Of a stretch of 64,000 nt of DNA, positions 16,616 through 25,992 are shown one piece after another. The translations under genes were made by a program, and so were the position numbers. The DNA lies in contig NZ_JAHBAG010000001.1 of the NCBI RefSeq assembly GCF_020510445.1, forward strand, positions 1,836,501 to 1,900,500, read 5' to 3'. Origin of the DNA: Hydrogenophaga taeniospiralis. Lineage in GTDB: Bacteria; Pseudomonadota; Gammaproteobacteria; Burkholderiales; Burkholderiaceae_C. A model generated the notes under the pieces. The model made no database searches, had not been told where the DNA came from, and was given only the letters and a program-made list of their open reading frames with translations. Within the stretch, counting starts at the first letter, position 1. The number at the start of each line of letters is the position of its first letter.

Positions 16616-17297
16616 ACCGCTGACCCTGACCGTGCACAGCCTGCCGCAGCTCGACCAGGCCAGCGCGCGCGACGCAGCGAGCACGCGCGCCGGGCGCTGG
16701 AAGATGCTGGCCCTGTTGCTGGTGAGCGCCGCGCCGGTGATCGCTTCGTATTTCACGTATTACGTGATCCGGCCCGAGGGCCGGCGCAACTACGGTGAAC
16801 TGATCGACCCGCAGCGCCCGCTGCCCGTGTTCAGTGGCCGGGACGCGCAGGGTCGGCCCGTGCCCCTCACCGCGCTGAAAGACCAGTGGCTGCTCATCAG
16901 CGTGGCCGACAGCACCTGCGGCGAGGCCTGCCAGCAGCACCTGTACCTGCAGCGCCAGTTGCGGGAAACCCTGGGCAAGGAAAAAGACCGGTTGGACTGG
17001 GTGTGGCTGCGCACCGGCGACGCCGCGTTGCCCGAGCCGCTGCGCCAGGCCACGGCGGCGGCCCGGGTGTTGCAGGTGGACGCAGAGCAACTCGCGACCT
17101 GGCTGGTGCCCGCGCCGGGCCATCGCATCGAAGACCACCTGTACCTGGTGGACCCGCTGGGCAACTGGATGATGCGTTTCCCCGCCCCGCTCGACCCCAA
17201 ACAGGCCAAGCGCGACCTGGACCGCCTGATGCGCGCCGCCGCGTTCTGGGACCATCCGGGTCGGCCGAACGACGCTGCGCCGGCGCCAACCCGCTGA
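16596..17297 (+). CDS. Membrane-anchored thioredoxin-like oxidase assembly protein (Sco-related)
   Basis: 233 aa from the ATG at 16596 (MAQTPDEPLTL). An ATG at 16551 would add 15 residues; neither start has a clear ribosome site. One N-terminal helix (WKMLALLLVSAAPVIASYFT) and a periplasmic domain with SVADSTCGEACQQHLYLQRQ follow. The CxxxC spacing resembles that of Sco copper proteins but the rest is divergent. It sits between SURF1 and ctaA as in other Comamonadaceae, suggesting a role in copper or thiol chemistry of oxidase assembly (inference). Confidence 0.7.
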   Translation: MAQTPDEPLTLTVHSLPQLDQASARDAASTRAGRWKMLALLLVSAAPVIASYFTYYVIRPEGRRNYGELIDPQRPLPVFSGRDAQGRPVPLTALKDQWLLISVADSTCGEACQQHLYLQRQLRETLGKEKDRLDWVWLRTGDAALPEPLRQATAAARVLQVDAEQLATWLVPAPGHRIEDHLYLVDPLGNWMMRFPAPLDPKQAKRDLDRLMRAAAFWDHPGRPNDAAPAPTR

Positions 17298-17305
17298 CCC
17301 TGGCC

Positions 17306-18456
17306 ATGCAGACCCAGACCCTGTACGACCTCGCGCCTGTGGCCCGCATCATGCTTCTGGGCGTGGTGATCGCGCTTGGGCCGCTGGCCTGGGTGTGGCT
17401 GCGCAACCGGCGCGCCGAACCCACGCAACGCCTGCGGGTGCTGACACTGGTCACCCTGTTCCTCACCTTCGACCTGGTGCTGTTTGGCGCCTTCACCCGC
17501 CTGACCGACTCGGGCCTGGGTTGCCCGGACTGGCCGGGCTGCTACGGCAGCGTGAGCCCGGTGGGGGCGGGGGCTTCCATCGCCGCGGCGCAGGAGGCCA
17601 TGCCCGGCGGCCCGGTCACTTTCTCCAAGGCCTGGGTCGAAATGATCCACCGTTACCTGGCCACGGCCGTGGGCGTGCTGATCCTGGTGCTGGTCATCGT
17701 GAGCTGGGTCGAGCGGCGGCGTCTGGCCGTGTCCTTCGCCTGGCCGTTGCTGACCCTGTTCTGGGTCTGCCTGCAGGGCGCGTTTGGCGCGCTGACGGTG
17801 ACGATGAAGCTGTTCCCCGCCATCGTGACCCTGCACCTGCTGGGGGGGCTGGTGCTGCTCGCGCTGTTGCGCGCCCAGGCCGCCGGTTACGCCCACGCAA
17901 CCCCAGGCGCTGCCGCTCCGGTGCCGCTGAGCGCGGGCCTGCGCGCCGCCCTGGGTCTGGTGTTTGCGCTGCTGTGGCTGCAGATTGCGCTGGGCGGCTG
18001 GGTCAGCACCAACTACGCCGTGCTCGCCTGCAGCGAGTTCCCCACCTGCCAGGGCAGCTGGTGGCCTGAGATGGATTTCCAGCGCGGCTTCGCACTGTGG
18101 CGTGCGCTGGGCCTGGACACGTTGGGTGAGGCGATCCCTTTTGCCGCGCTCACCGCCATCCACTACATACACCGGCTCAGCGCCTATGTGGTGCTGGCGG
18201 CCCTGTTCTGGCTCGCCTGGCGGCTGTGGCCGGTGGCGGGCATGCGCGCCACGGCGCGGCTGCTGATCGCCCTGGCCCTGTGGCAGTTCGCCAGCGGTCT
18301 GACCAACGTGGTGCTCGACTGGCCCCTGCTCGCGGCGGTGGGCCACACCGGTGGCGCCGCGGCGCTGGTCATCGTTCTGACGGGCGCGCTCTGCGGCACC
18401 CGAACCAACGCCGACACCGTGCGTTCCGTCCCCTTCAACACCTCCCAGGCGATCCG

Positions 18457-18460
<4 letters not shown>
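17306..18460 (+). CDS. ctaA: Heme A synthase (COX15/CtaA)
   Basis: 384 aa from the ATG at 17306, 8 nt after the preceding stop. Eight membrane helices. Family residues include [21 protein letters not shown] (the loop-cysteine pattern of CtaA), [40 protein letters not shown] and [11 protein letters not shown], giving the four conserved histidines. It oxidises the C8 methyl of heme O to heme A. Its stop overlaps the ctaB start (ATGA). Confidence 0.95.
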
Positions 18461-19360
<900 letters not shown>

Positions 19361-19362
<2 letters not shown>

Positions 19363-19444
19363 AACACCCCCGCCGCGCTTCGCGCGACCCCCTCAAGGGG
19401 GCGACACCAGCGGCCCGGCAGAGCCGGTTCCGCAGTGTCCTGGG
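19361..19444. repeat. Family A intergenic repeat, copy 1
   Basis: GC-rich element beginning GAAACACCCCCGCCGCGC, with CCCCTCAAGGGGG hairpin and the block CAGCGGCCCGGCAGAGCCGG, ending near the next gene. Close copies lie at 54382-54470 and 61892-61980, all placed directly after a stop codon in the same orientation. A decayed copy is at 44630-44715. Confidence 0.85.
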
Positions 19445-19465
19445 TAGCATGCCTGCCGTACTGCC

Positions 19466-20086
19466 ATGAAACCGACATCTCTTCTCCGCCGTGGTTGCCT
19501 TGTGCTGGCTCTGAGTGGTTTGCTGCTTGCGGCCTGCACCGACAAACCCGCCGACGCCACGGCCTCGGGCTTCTCCAGCATCGACATCACCGGCGCCGAC
19601 TATGCCACCGGCTTCTCGCTGACCGACCACGACGGCAAGCCGCGCACCCTGGCCGACTTCCAGGGCAAGGTCGTGGTGATCTTCTTCGGCTACACCCAGT
19701 GCCCCGACGTGTGCCCCACCTCGATGAGCGAGCTGGCCGAGGCCAAGCGCCTGCTGGGCCCCGATGGCGAGCGCTTGCAAGGCCTGTTCGTGAGCGTGGA
19801 CCCGGAGCGCGACACGCCCGAGGTGATGAAGGCCTACATGGCCAGCTTCGATCCCGGCTTTCTGGCGCTGTATGCCGCGCCCGACGCGCTGCCCGCGCTG
19901 ACCAAGAGCTTCCGGATCTACTACAAGAAGGTCGAGGGCAAGACCCCCACCAGCTACACCATGGACCACTCCGCGGGCAGCTACGTCTACGACACGCAGG
20001 GACGCGTCCGCCTGTACACCCGCTACGGCAGCGGCGCGCAGGCGCTGGCCGGCGACGTGAAGAAGCTGCTGGACGAGGCGCGCTGA
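19466..20086 (+). CDS. SCO1/SenC-family copper chaperone lipoprotein
   Basis: 206 aa. Lipobox LLLAAC with Cys24 anchors it to the membrane. The copper motif TQCPDVCP gives Cys79 and Cys83, and the third ligand His lies in SYTMDHSAGSYVYD near residue 168. Sco proteins load copper into the CuA site of subunit II or act as its thiol reductant. The gene follows ctaB after the repeat and completes the oxidase biogenesis set. Confidence 0.92.
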   Translation: MKPTSLLRRGCLVLALSGLLLAACTDKPADATASGFSSIDITGADYATGFSLTDHDGKPRTLADFQGKVVVIFFGYTQCPDVCPTSMSELAEAKRLLGPDGERLQGLFVSVDPERDTPEVMKAYMASFDPGFLALYAAPDALPALTKSFRIYYKKVEGKTPTSYTMDHSAGSYVYDTQGRVRLYTRYGSGAQALAGDVKKLLDEAR

Positions 20087-20167
20087 ACCGCCAGAGAGGC
20101 CGCTGGCGCCATCACTAGAATCCCTGCGGGCTCTCATGTGGAGGAGCCCTTTTTCAGGAAACTATTG

Positions 20168-20716
20168 ATGTCTCTTTCGACCATTCGTGCCGCTGCTTTG
20201 CTTTTGACGGCGGTGGCGCTGACCGCCTGTGGCTCCAGCCCCGAGAAATCCGCGGCACCGGAACTGCCCGGCAAATACACGCAGGCCTATGTTTCGACGG
20301 TCTCGGTCACCTTGCTGGACAAGGACCCGGACAACAACCGTGTGCAGGACAAACAGACTTTTGAAAAGAAGCTGCCCGGTGTGATCCAGGCGGCTCTGAA
20401 AGAGAGCGGCCTGGAGGTGTTGAGCGAACAACCCGGTCAGCGCGAAGGCGTGGTCGTGGTTCAGGCCAAGGTCAGCTACGACCCGGGGAACCAGGCTTTG
20501 CGCTGGGTGGGCGGCATTGTGGGCGCGGGCAAGGCCTCGGCCGATTTTTCCCTTGAAGCCATCGATGCCCGCACGGGCCAGGTGGTTGCGACGAAACAGG
20601 AAAGCGACACCAAACGCGGTGGCGCATTCGGTGGCAACTTCTACGAAGACGCGGCCGAAAAGCTGGGGGACGTGACCGAAGAGCTGGCCGAGACGCTGGC
20701 GCTCATCAAGCGCTGA
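20168..20716 (+). CDS. DUF4410-like lipoprotein
   Basis: 182 aa from the ATG at 20168; a GTG start ten codons earlier would disrupt the signal peptide. Lipobox LTAC (residues 16-19: VALTACGSS). The domain carries the stretch LLDKDPDNNRVQDKQTFEKK, and the later GGIVGAGKASADFSLEAIDA resembles the VGxGxG/AxV pattern of DUF4410, a family of periplasmic lipoproteins of unknown function. It is a single gene with its own upstream region of about 80 nt. Confidence 0.7.
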   Translation: MSLSTIRAAALLLTAVALTACGSSPEKSAAPELPGKYTQAYVSTVSVTLLDKDPDNNRVQDKQTFEKKLPGVIQAALKESGLEVLSEQPGQREGVVVVQAKVSYDPGNQALRWVGGIVGAGKASADFSLEAIDARTGQVVATKQESDTKRGGAFGGNFYEDAAEKLGDVTEELAETLALIKR

Positions 20717-20753
20717 GAGCGGCGCGGGCCGGCCCCCGTTGCCCGGCCCAGTC

Positions 20754-21734
20754 TCAGTCGACCTTCGCGCCGCTGAGTTGGACCATGCGCTGGTACTTGG
20801 TGCGCTCGCGGGTCATGAATTCGCCGAAGGCCTCGGGCGTGCTGGGCGCGGGCTCGGCCATCAGGCTTGCGAAGCGGGTCTTCACCTCGGAAGACTTCAA
20901 GGCCTCGCCGAAGGCCATGTTGAGCTTGCGCACCATCTCGGCCGGCGTGCCGGCGGGCACGACCAGGCCCCACCAGGTGTCGATCTCGAAACCCTTCAGC
21001 GTCTCTGCCACGGTGGGGACGTCGGGCATCACCGCGCTGCGCTGACCGGTGGTCACGGCCAGGGCCTTGAGCTTGCCCGAGCGGATGTTGGCCGCGGCGG
21101 TGGCGAGGTTGTCGAAGTTGAAATCGACCTGACCCGAGAGCAGGCCCAGTTGTGCGGGGTTGCCGCCGTTGTAGGGGATGTGCACGGCGAACACGCCGGC
21201 CTGGTTCTTGAACAGCTCGCCCGCGAGGTGGCCGGCGCTGCCGTTGCCGCCCGAGCCATAGTTGAGCTTGCCTGGGTTGGCCTTGCCGTAGGCGATCAGA
21301 TCGGCCAGGCTGTGGATGCGCAGGCGCGCGGCGGCGTCGGCGTTCATCACCAGCACGTTGGGCACGCGCAGCATCTGCGTGACGGGCGCGAAGTCCTTGG
21401 CTGGGTCGTAGGGCAGCTTGCTGAACAGCCAGGGGTTGATGCCGTGCGAGGCGGTGGTCGCGATGCCCAGCGTGAGGCCATCGGGCGCGGCCTTGGCCAC
21501 GGCGCTCACGCCGATGTTGCCGCCCGCACCCGGCTTGTTTTCCACGATCACGGTGCCCAGCGATCCCTTGACGGCATCGGCCAGGATGCGCGCCGTCACG
21601 TCGATCGGGCCGCCGGGGGCGAAGGGCACGATGATGCGCGTGGTGCCGCCGGCTTGGGCCTGAGCCAGCGTGGGCAAGGCCAGCGCCGAGGTGGCCAGGG
21701 CCATGGAGGTGATGAGGCGACGGCGGTTCAGCAT
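20754..21734 (-). CDS. Bug-family (TctC) periplasmic substrate-binding protein
   Basis: 326 aa from the ATG at 21734. Signal peptide MLNRRRLITSMALATSALA...AQA, then the standard Bug opening TRIIVPFAPGGPIDVTARIL and VIVENKPGAGGNIGVSAVAK. Bug proteins are extracytoplasmic receptors, greatly expanded in Burkholderiales, often for carboxylates. No TctA/TctB permease is adjacent, which is usual for orphan Bug genes, and the ligand cannot be deduced. It lies 38 nt downstream of the reductase gene on the same strand. Confidence 0.92.
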   Translation of the reverse strand: MLNRRRLITSMALATSALALPTLAQAQAGGTTRIIVPFAPGGPIDVTARILADAVKGSLGTVIVENKPGAGGNIGVSAVAKAAPDGLTLGIATTASHGINPWLFSKLPYDPAKDFAPVTQMLRVPNVLVMNADAAARLRIHSLADLIAYGKANPGKLNYGSGGNGSAGHLAGELFKNQAGVFAVHIPYNGGNPAQLGLLSGQVDFNFDNLATAAANIRSGKLKALAVTTGQRSAVMPDVPTVAETLKGFEIDTWWGLVVPAGTPAEMVRKLNMAFGEALKSSEVKTRFASLMAEPAPSTPEAFGEFMTRERTKYQRMVQLSGAKVD

Positions 21735-21772
21735 GGTGGCGTGGTCTCCAGTCGGGGTGGGTGGACGGGCGG

Positions 21773-22804
21773 TCACACTTTGTCCGCGGCGCTGGTGAAC
21801 GCGTCGGCGAAGAAGGCTTCTTCGGGCAGTCCGGCCCGCGCCACGTAGTCGCGCTTGGCCGACTCCACCACGATGGGCGCGCCGCAGGCATAGACCTGGT
21901 GGCCCGAGAGATCGGGGAAGTCCTGCAGCACGGCCTGGTGCACGAAGCCGGTGCGCCCGCTCCAGCCGTCTTCGGGCAGGGCATCGGAGACCACCGGCAC
22001 GTAGCGCAGGTTCGGCATGCTGGCCAGCTGCGCCTCGATCCAGGCGCTCTGGTACAGATCGGCCGGGCGGCGGCCGCCCCAGTACAGGGTGGCGGGGCGC
22101 GTGATGCCCTTGAATTGCATGTGCTCGATGATGGCCTTGATGGGGGCGAAACCGGTGCCCGAGGCCAGCAGGATCAGCGGCAGCTCGCTGTCTTCGCGCA
22201 GGAAGAAGCCGCCGTAGGGGCCCTCGATGCGCAGGATGTCCTTTTCCTTCATGGTGCTGAACACGTGGTCGGTGAACTTGCCGCCCGGCATGTGGCGCAG
22301 GTGCAGTTCGAGGCCGGGCTGCGTGGCCTGGGTGTGGGGCGCGTTGGCCATGGAATAGCTGCGGCGCTCGCCGTCGCGCAGCAGGAATTCCACGTACTGG
22401 CCCGCGTGGTACTGGAAGGTGTCACTGGCGGGCAGCTGCAGGCGCATCACGATCACATCGGGCGAGACGCGCTCCAGCGCGTTCACGCGCACCGGCATCT
22501 TCTTGATGGGGAAGGCACCGGCCTCGGTCACCTGGCGCGATTCGAGCACCACGTCGTTCTGTGCCACGCCGCAGCAGGTCAACACGTAGCCGGCGGCCTC
22601 TTCCTCGGCGCTCAGGGCCTTGGCCTGGTGCGCGCCATGGACCACCTTGCCGCTGACCAGCTTGCATTTGCAGGAGCCGCAGGCGCCGTCCTTGCAGCCG
22701 TAGGGCAGACCGATGCCCTGACGGATGCCGGCGGCGAGGATGGTTTCTTCGGGGAGGGATTCGAACGCGCGTCCACTGGGCTGGACGGTGATGGTGAATG
22801 TCAT
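21773..22804 (-). CDS. Ferredoxin-fused flavin reductase (CDP-6-deoxy-glucoseen reductase-like)
   Basis: 343 aa from the ATG at 22804 (MTFTITVQPSG). Residues 1-90 are a plant-type 2Fe-2S domain with C37, C42, C45 and a fourth Cys in YVLTCCGVA. An FAD domain (RSYSMANAPHT) and an NAD(P) domain (LILLASGTGFAPIKAIIEHM) follow. The order 2Fe-2S/FAD/NAD matches AscD/DdhD-like reductases and electron-supply subunits of oxygenases. No deoxysugar or oxygenase gene is adjacent, so its partner is unknown. It is probably co-transcribed with the Bug receptor. Confidence 0.85.
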   Translation of the reverse strand: MTFTITVQPSGRAFESLPEETILAAGIRQGIGLPYGCKDGACGSCKCKLVSGKVVHGAHQAKALSAEEEAAGYVLTCCGVAQNDVVLESRQVTEAGAFPIKKMPVRVNALERVSPDVIVMRLQLPASDTFQYHAGQYVEFLLRDGERRSYSMANAPHTQATQPGLELHLRHMPGGKFTDHVFSTMKEKDILRIEGPYGGFFLREDSELPLILLASGTGFAPIKAIIEHMQFKGITRPATLYWGGRRPADLYQSAWIEAQLASMPNLRYVPVVSDALPEDGWSGRTGFVHQAVLQDFPDLSGHQVYACGAPIVVESAKRDYVARAGLPEEAFFADAFTSAADKV

Positions 22805-22887
22805 ACTGGCAGATCTGGGTGAGGTGGCGCACAAGCGGGCGCCACAGCGCGCCAGCAAACAAAGATTGTCGCAAATTCGGAACTCGC

Positions 22888-23808
22888 ATGAGCCTCATCG
22901 GCGCTTTGCCCGCACGCTTCCGGCGTGAACGGGTCTTGATCATTGGCTGCGGCGACGTGGGGCTGCGCGCCGCGCGTGCGCTGGGCGGCGGTCGGCGGGC
23001 GCGCCTGTTCGCCCTCAGTTCCACGCCCGGGCGCCAGGCGGCGTTGCGGGCGCAGGGCATCACGCCCTTGTCGGGCGATCTGGACGACGCGCGCAGCCTG
23101 AGCCGCCTGGCCGGGCTGGGCACGCGGGTGCTGCATCTGGCCCCGCCGCCCTCGGGCGAACTGGCCGACTGGCGGCTGGACCCGCGCACCCGCGCCCTGG
23201 TGCGGGCGCTGGCGCAACGCTCCTTGCCCGCCGCGCTGGTGTATGGCTCGACCAGCGGGGTCTATGGCGACCGGCAGGGCCGCTGGGTGAGCGAAGCCAC
23301 CCCCGCCCAGCCGCTCACGCCGCGCGCCTGGCGCCGGGTGGACGCCGAAGCCGCGGTGCACTGGCTGGGCCGCGCCACCGGCGTGCGCACCACGGCGCTG
23401 CGCATCCCCGGCATCTACGCGCCCGACCGCGAAGGCGGCACGCCGCGCGAGCGCCTGCTGCGCGGCACGCCGGTGCTGCGGGCCGAGGACGACGTGCACA
23501 CCAACCACATCCACGCCGACGACCTGGCGCGCGCCTGCGTGCTGGCGCTCTGGCGCGGGCGGCCGCAGCGCAACGTCAACGTCTGCGACGACACCGAACT
23601 GAAGATGGGCGACTACTTCGATCTCGCGGCCGATCTCTACGGCCTGCCCCGGCCGCCCCGCGTGGCGCGCGATGCGGCGGGCGACCAGCTGCCGCTGGTG
23701 CTGCTGAGCTTCATGAGCGAGTCGCGCCGCCTGCACAACCAGCGCATGAAGACCGAGCTGGGCCTGCGTTTGCGGTACCCCACGGTGGCCGAGGGGCTGC
23801 GCGGCTGA
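22888..23808 (+). CDS. NAD(P)-dependent epimerase/dehydratase-family protein
   Basis: 306 aa from the ATG at 22888 (MSLIGALPARF). The nucleotide motif is VLIIGCGDVGLRAARAL. Downstream, LVYGSTSGVYGDRQGRWVSE holds the Ser/Thr and Tyr region of extended short-chain dehydrogenases, although the usual YxxxK is replaced by a WRRVDAEAAV stretch. Close homologs are annotated only as SDR or NAD(P)H-binding proteins. It diverges from the reductase gene across 83 nt. Substrate unknown. Confidence 0.8.
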   Translation: MSLIGALPARFRRERVLIIGCGDVGLRAARALGGGRRARLFALSSTPGRQAALRAQGITPLSGDLDDARSLSRLAGLGTRVLHLAPPPSGELADWRLDPRTRALVRALAQRSLPAALVYGSTSGVYGDRQGRWVSEATPAQPLTPRAWRRVDAEAAVHWLGRATGVRTTALRIPGIYAPDREGGTPRERLLRGTPVLRAEDDVHTNHIHADDLARACVLALWRGRPQRNVNVCDDTELKMGDYFDLAADLYGLPRPPRVARDAAGDQLPLVLLSFMSESRRLHNQRMKTELGLRLRYPTVAEGLRG

Positions 23809-23833
23809 AGTGCCTTGGTGGGGTCGTGGACGG

Positions 23834-24802
23834 TCACGGACCCATGGACCGCAGCACCACAACGGTGTAGATCAGATACACCGTCAGCAGCACCCCGGCT
23901 TCCACGCGGTTGATGCGCCCCGGGCCCCGAAAGCCCCAGCCCATCGCAAACAGCAGCACCGTGAGACCGGCCATCACGGGCAGGTCGCGGGTGAACACTT
24001 CGGTGTCCACGTCGATCGGTGCAATCACACCGGCCAGTCCCACCACGGCCAGGGTGTTGAACAGGCAGGAACCCAGGATGTTGCCCAGGGCAATGTCGTC
24101 TTCCCCTTTGCGGGCCGCCGTCACGCAGGCCGCCAGCTCGGGCAGCGAGGTGCCCACGGCCACCACCGTCAGGCCAATCACGAGGTCGCTCACGCCCAGC
24201 GACTGCGCGATGTCCACCGCGCCCCACACCAGTATGCGCGAGCTGCCCACCAGCACCAGCAACCCCACCACAAGCAGCAGCAGCGCGCGCCGCAAGGGCA
24301 GGGCGTGCGCGCGCAGCTCGGTGGCCGTCTCCCTGGCCAGCGTGTCGCCCTTGTTGCGGCGGGCCTCGACGATGGACCAGCTCACCAGTCCGGCGAACAC
24401 CAGCAGCAGCACGGCCGCGTCGAGCCGCGACAACACCCCGTTCCACACCAGGAGGGCGGTGAGCGCGGTCACCGCCATCAGGATCGGCAGCTCCTTGCGC
24501 AGGACCACCGACTGCACCAGCACCGGTGCGAGCAGTGCCGTGACGCCCAGGATCAGCGCCATGTTGACGATGTTGGAGCCCCAGGCATTGCCCAGCGCCA
24601 GCCCGGGGTTGCCCTGGGCCGCCGCCAGGACCGACACCACCATCTCGGGCGCCGAAGTCCCAAAACCGACCACCAGCATGCCCACCAGCAGCGGCGGGAC
24701 CGCGAAATGTTGGGCGGTGGCCGAGGCCCCGGCCACGAAACGATCGGCGCTCCAGACCAGCAGCAACAGACCGGCAAGGATGGCAAGCGATGGCAGCAGC
24801 AT
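23834..24802 (-). CDS. Calcium/sodium antiporter (YrbG family)
   Basis: 322 aa from the ATG at 24802 (MLLPSLAILAGLLLL). Two inverted alpha-repeats are visible: GFGTSAPEMVVSVLAAAQGN with GNAWGSNIVNMALILG, and AVGTSLPELAACVTAARKGE with GNILGSCLFNTLAVVG. These line the cation site in K-dependent and K-independent Na/Ca exchangers. About ten membrane helices. The start is 39 nt from the GTG of the divergent lysozyme gene, so the two promoters overlap the 5' ends of both genes. Confidence 0.92.
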   Translation of the reverse strand: MLLPSLAILAGLLLLVWSADRFVAGASATAQHFAVPPLLVGMLVVGFGTSAPEMVVSVLAAAQGNPGLALGNAWGSNIVNMALILGVTALLAPVLVQSVVLRKELPILMAVTALTALLVWNGVLSRLDAAVLLLVFAGLVSWSIVEARRNKGDTLARETATELRAHALPLRRALLLLVVGLLVLVGSSRILVWGAVDIAQSLGVSDLVIGLTVVAVGTSLPELAACVTAARKGEDDIALGNILGSCLFNTLAVVGLAGVIAPIDVDTEVFTRDLPVMAGLTVLLFAMGWGFRGPGRINRVEAGVLLTVYLIYTVVVLRSMGP

Positions 24803-24840
24803 GGCGGGTCGGTCGGGCGTTGTTGGACAATGCCCGGATT

Positions 24841-25575
24841 GTGTCAGCTGACCCACGCCCCGATCATGAAGAGCCCAGCACCCCGGCGGCCCGCCCACCG
24901 GGCTTCTGGGACTCGCCCCTGCGTTCGCGGCTGGCGCTCACCGCGGGCGCCGTCGTGCTCATGCTGCTGTTGCTGTGGTGGTGGCGTCCCCTGCTGCTGA
25001 TTCCCGGCACGCAGCCGCTGGTCATGTCCGGTGGCGACCCCTACCTGCGTGCCCTGATGCGCACCATCTCCGCGAGCGAGTCCAACGTGCTGCGGCCCTA
25101 CCACGTGCTGCATGGAAACGATTACGTGTGGACGCTGGATGTGCACCCCAACCGCTGCGAATCCATCGGCCGGGGCCCCAACCGCGGCAACTGCTCCACC
25201 GCGGCCGGCCGCTACCAGTTGCTCTACAGCACCTGGCTGGAACTGGCGGCCCGCCACCACCCGCAGCGCACCGACGACCCGATGGACGCGACCGGCCTGA
25301 GCTTTGCACCCGTGTACCAGGACGAGGTGGTGCACGCCTGGCTGTCCGACCCGCGCTGGGGCAACCTGTCGGCGCAACTGCGCGCGGGTCGGGTGCAGCC
25401 GGTGCTGCGTCGCCTCTCGGGCACCTGGACCAGCCTCGGCTATGGCATTGAGAACAACAGCATGAGCCGCGAGCTGCCGGGCATCTACCGGCAGTTGCTC
25501 AAGGAAGAACTGGCACAGGCCGCGGAAGACGAAGAGGTACCCGCGCCGAAAAACAAGAAGGCCGCGCAGCGTTGA
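24841..25575 (+). CDS. Membrane-anchored GH104-like lysozyme domain protein
   Basis: 244 aa from GTG at 24841; an ATG at 24790 would overlap the divergent antiporter gene and is less likely. One membrane helix (about residues 32-58: RLALTAGAVVLMLLLLWWW) is followed by an extracytoplasmic domain. Its core, ISASESN...HP...GNCSTAAGRYQLLYSTW, matches the lambda R/GH104 muramidase fold with the STAAGRYQ signature. The C-terminus is acidic then Lys-rich. It presumably cuts or remodels peptidoglycan. A hairpin (25558-25565/25580-25587) overlaps the stop and may end transcription. The tRNA-derived repeat starts 9 nt later. Confidence 0.85.
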   Translation: MSADPRPDHEEPSTPAARPPGFWDSPLRSRLALTAGAVVLMLLLLWWWRPLLLIPGTQPLVMSGGDPYLRALMRTISASESNVLRPYHVLHGNDYVWTLDVHPNRCESIGRGPNRGNCSTAAGRYQLLYSTWLELAARHHPQRTDDPMDATGLSFAPVYQDEVVHAWLSDPRWGNLSAQLRAGRVQPVLRRLSGTWTSLGYGIENNSMSRELPGIYRQLLKEELAQAAEDEEVPAPKNKKAAQR

Positions 25576-25583
25576 CTGTGCGG

Positions 25584-25615
25584 CCTTGTCCGTGGTGCCC
25601 GGGGCCGGAACCGAA
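25584..25615 (-). repeat. Direct repeat of the tRNA-Leu 3' end (candidate attachment site)
   Basis: GTGGTGCCCGGGGCCGGAA (25592-25610) is identical to 43577-43595, the CCA end, acceptor strand and T-arm of tRNA-Leu. With one mismatch the match runs to 25615; leftward, CCTTGT (25584-25589) also matches after two mismatches. The copy stops inside the T-loop, so it is not a functional tRNA. This is the size and position expected of an att repeat left by integration into a tRNA 3' end. Confidence 0.8.
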
Positions 25616-25992
25616 ACAAGGCATGGCTTGACGCCGAGCCATCGCTGGCCATGGCGGGTGAAACATGGGGTGGCTCCAGGCACGGCGAGGGTGCCACACA
25701 TCCGCCAAACGGGGGATGCGTCTCCAGCGGGCAGAGCCGCAAGTGCCCCCGATTTTCCTGCGCTCGGCGCACCCGTTTTCCGCAGTGGAAAAGAGGTGGC
25801 TGAACAGCCTCCGCACCCCGTTCGCTCCTGAGATGCGCGGCCGCGCGGCATCCCCTGTTTTAGGGTTGTGAGGCGCATGGGCGGCTCGTAGCATCCGCCC
25901 ACCTTCCAAGTCTCCATGCCTCATCGGCCTCGCCCTGAACGGTCGGGCACAGATCAGGTCCAGATGCGGAGCCCTCAATTGGAGCTGTTGCC
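25616..25992. other. Gene-free leader of the island operon
   Basis: 377 nt with no convincing coding frame. It presumably holds the promoter of the paralog operon, but no clear -35/-10 pair is seen. GGAG at 25981-25984 is the ribosome site of the first gene. Several imperfect inverted repeats exist but none is strong enough to call. Confidence 0.5.

Noticed and set aside
24841..25575. Lysozyme gene as part of a phage lysis cassette belonging to the island
   Set aside because: It lies outside the left tRNA-derived repeat, has an N-terminal membrane anchor, and no holin or spanin is adjacent. It pairs divergently with a chromosomal antiporter gene.
25584..25615. A second tRNA gene
   Set aside because: Only the 3' acceptor strand and part of the T-arm are present; no anticodon arm or D-arm follows.
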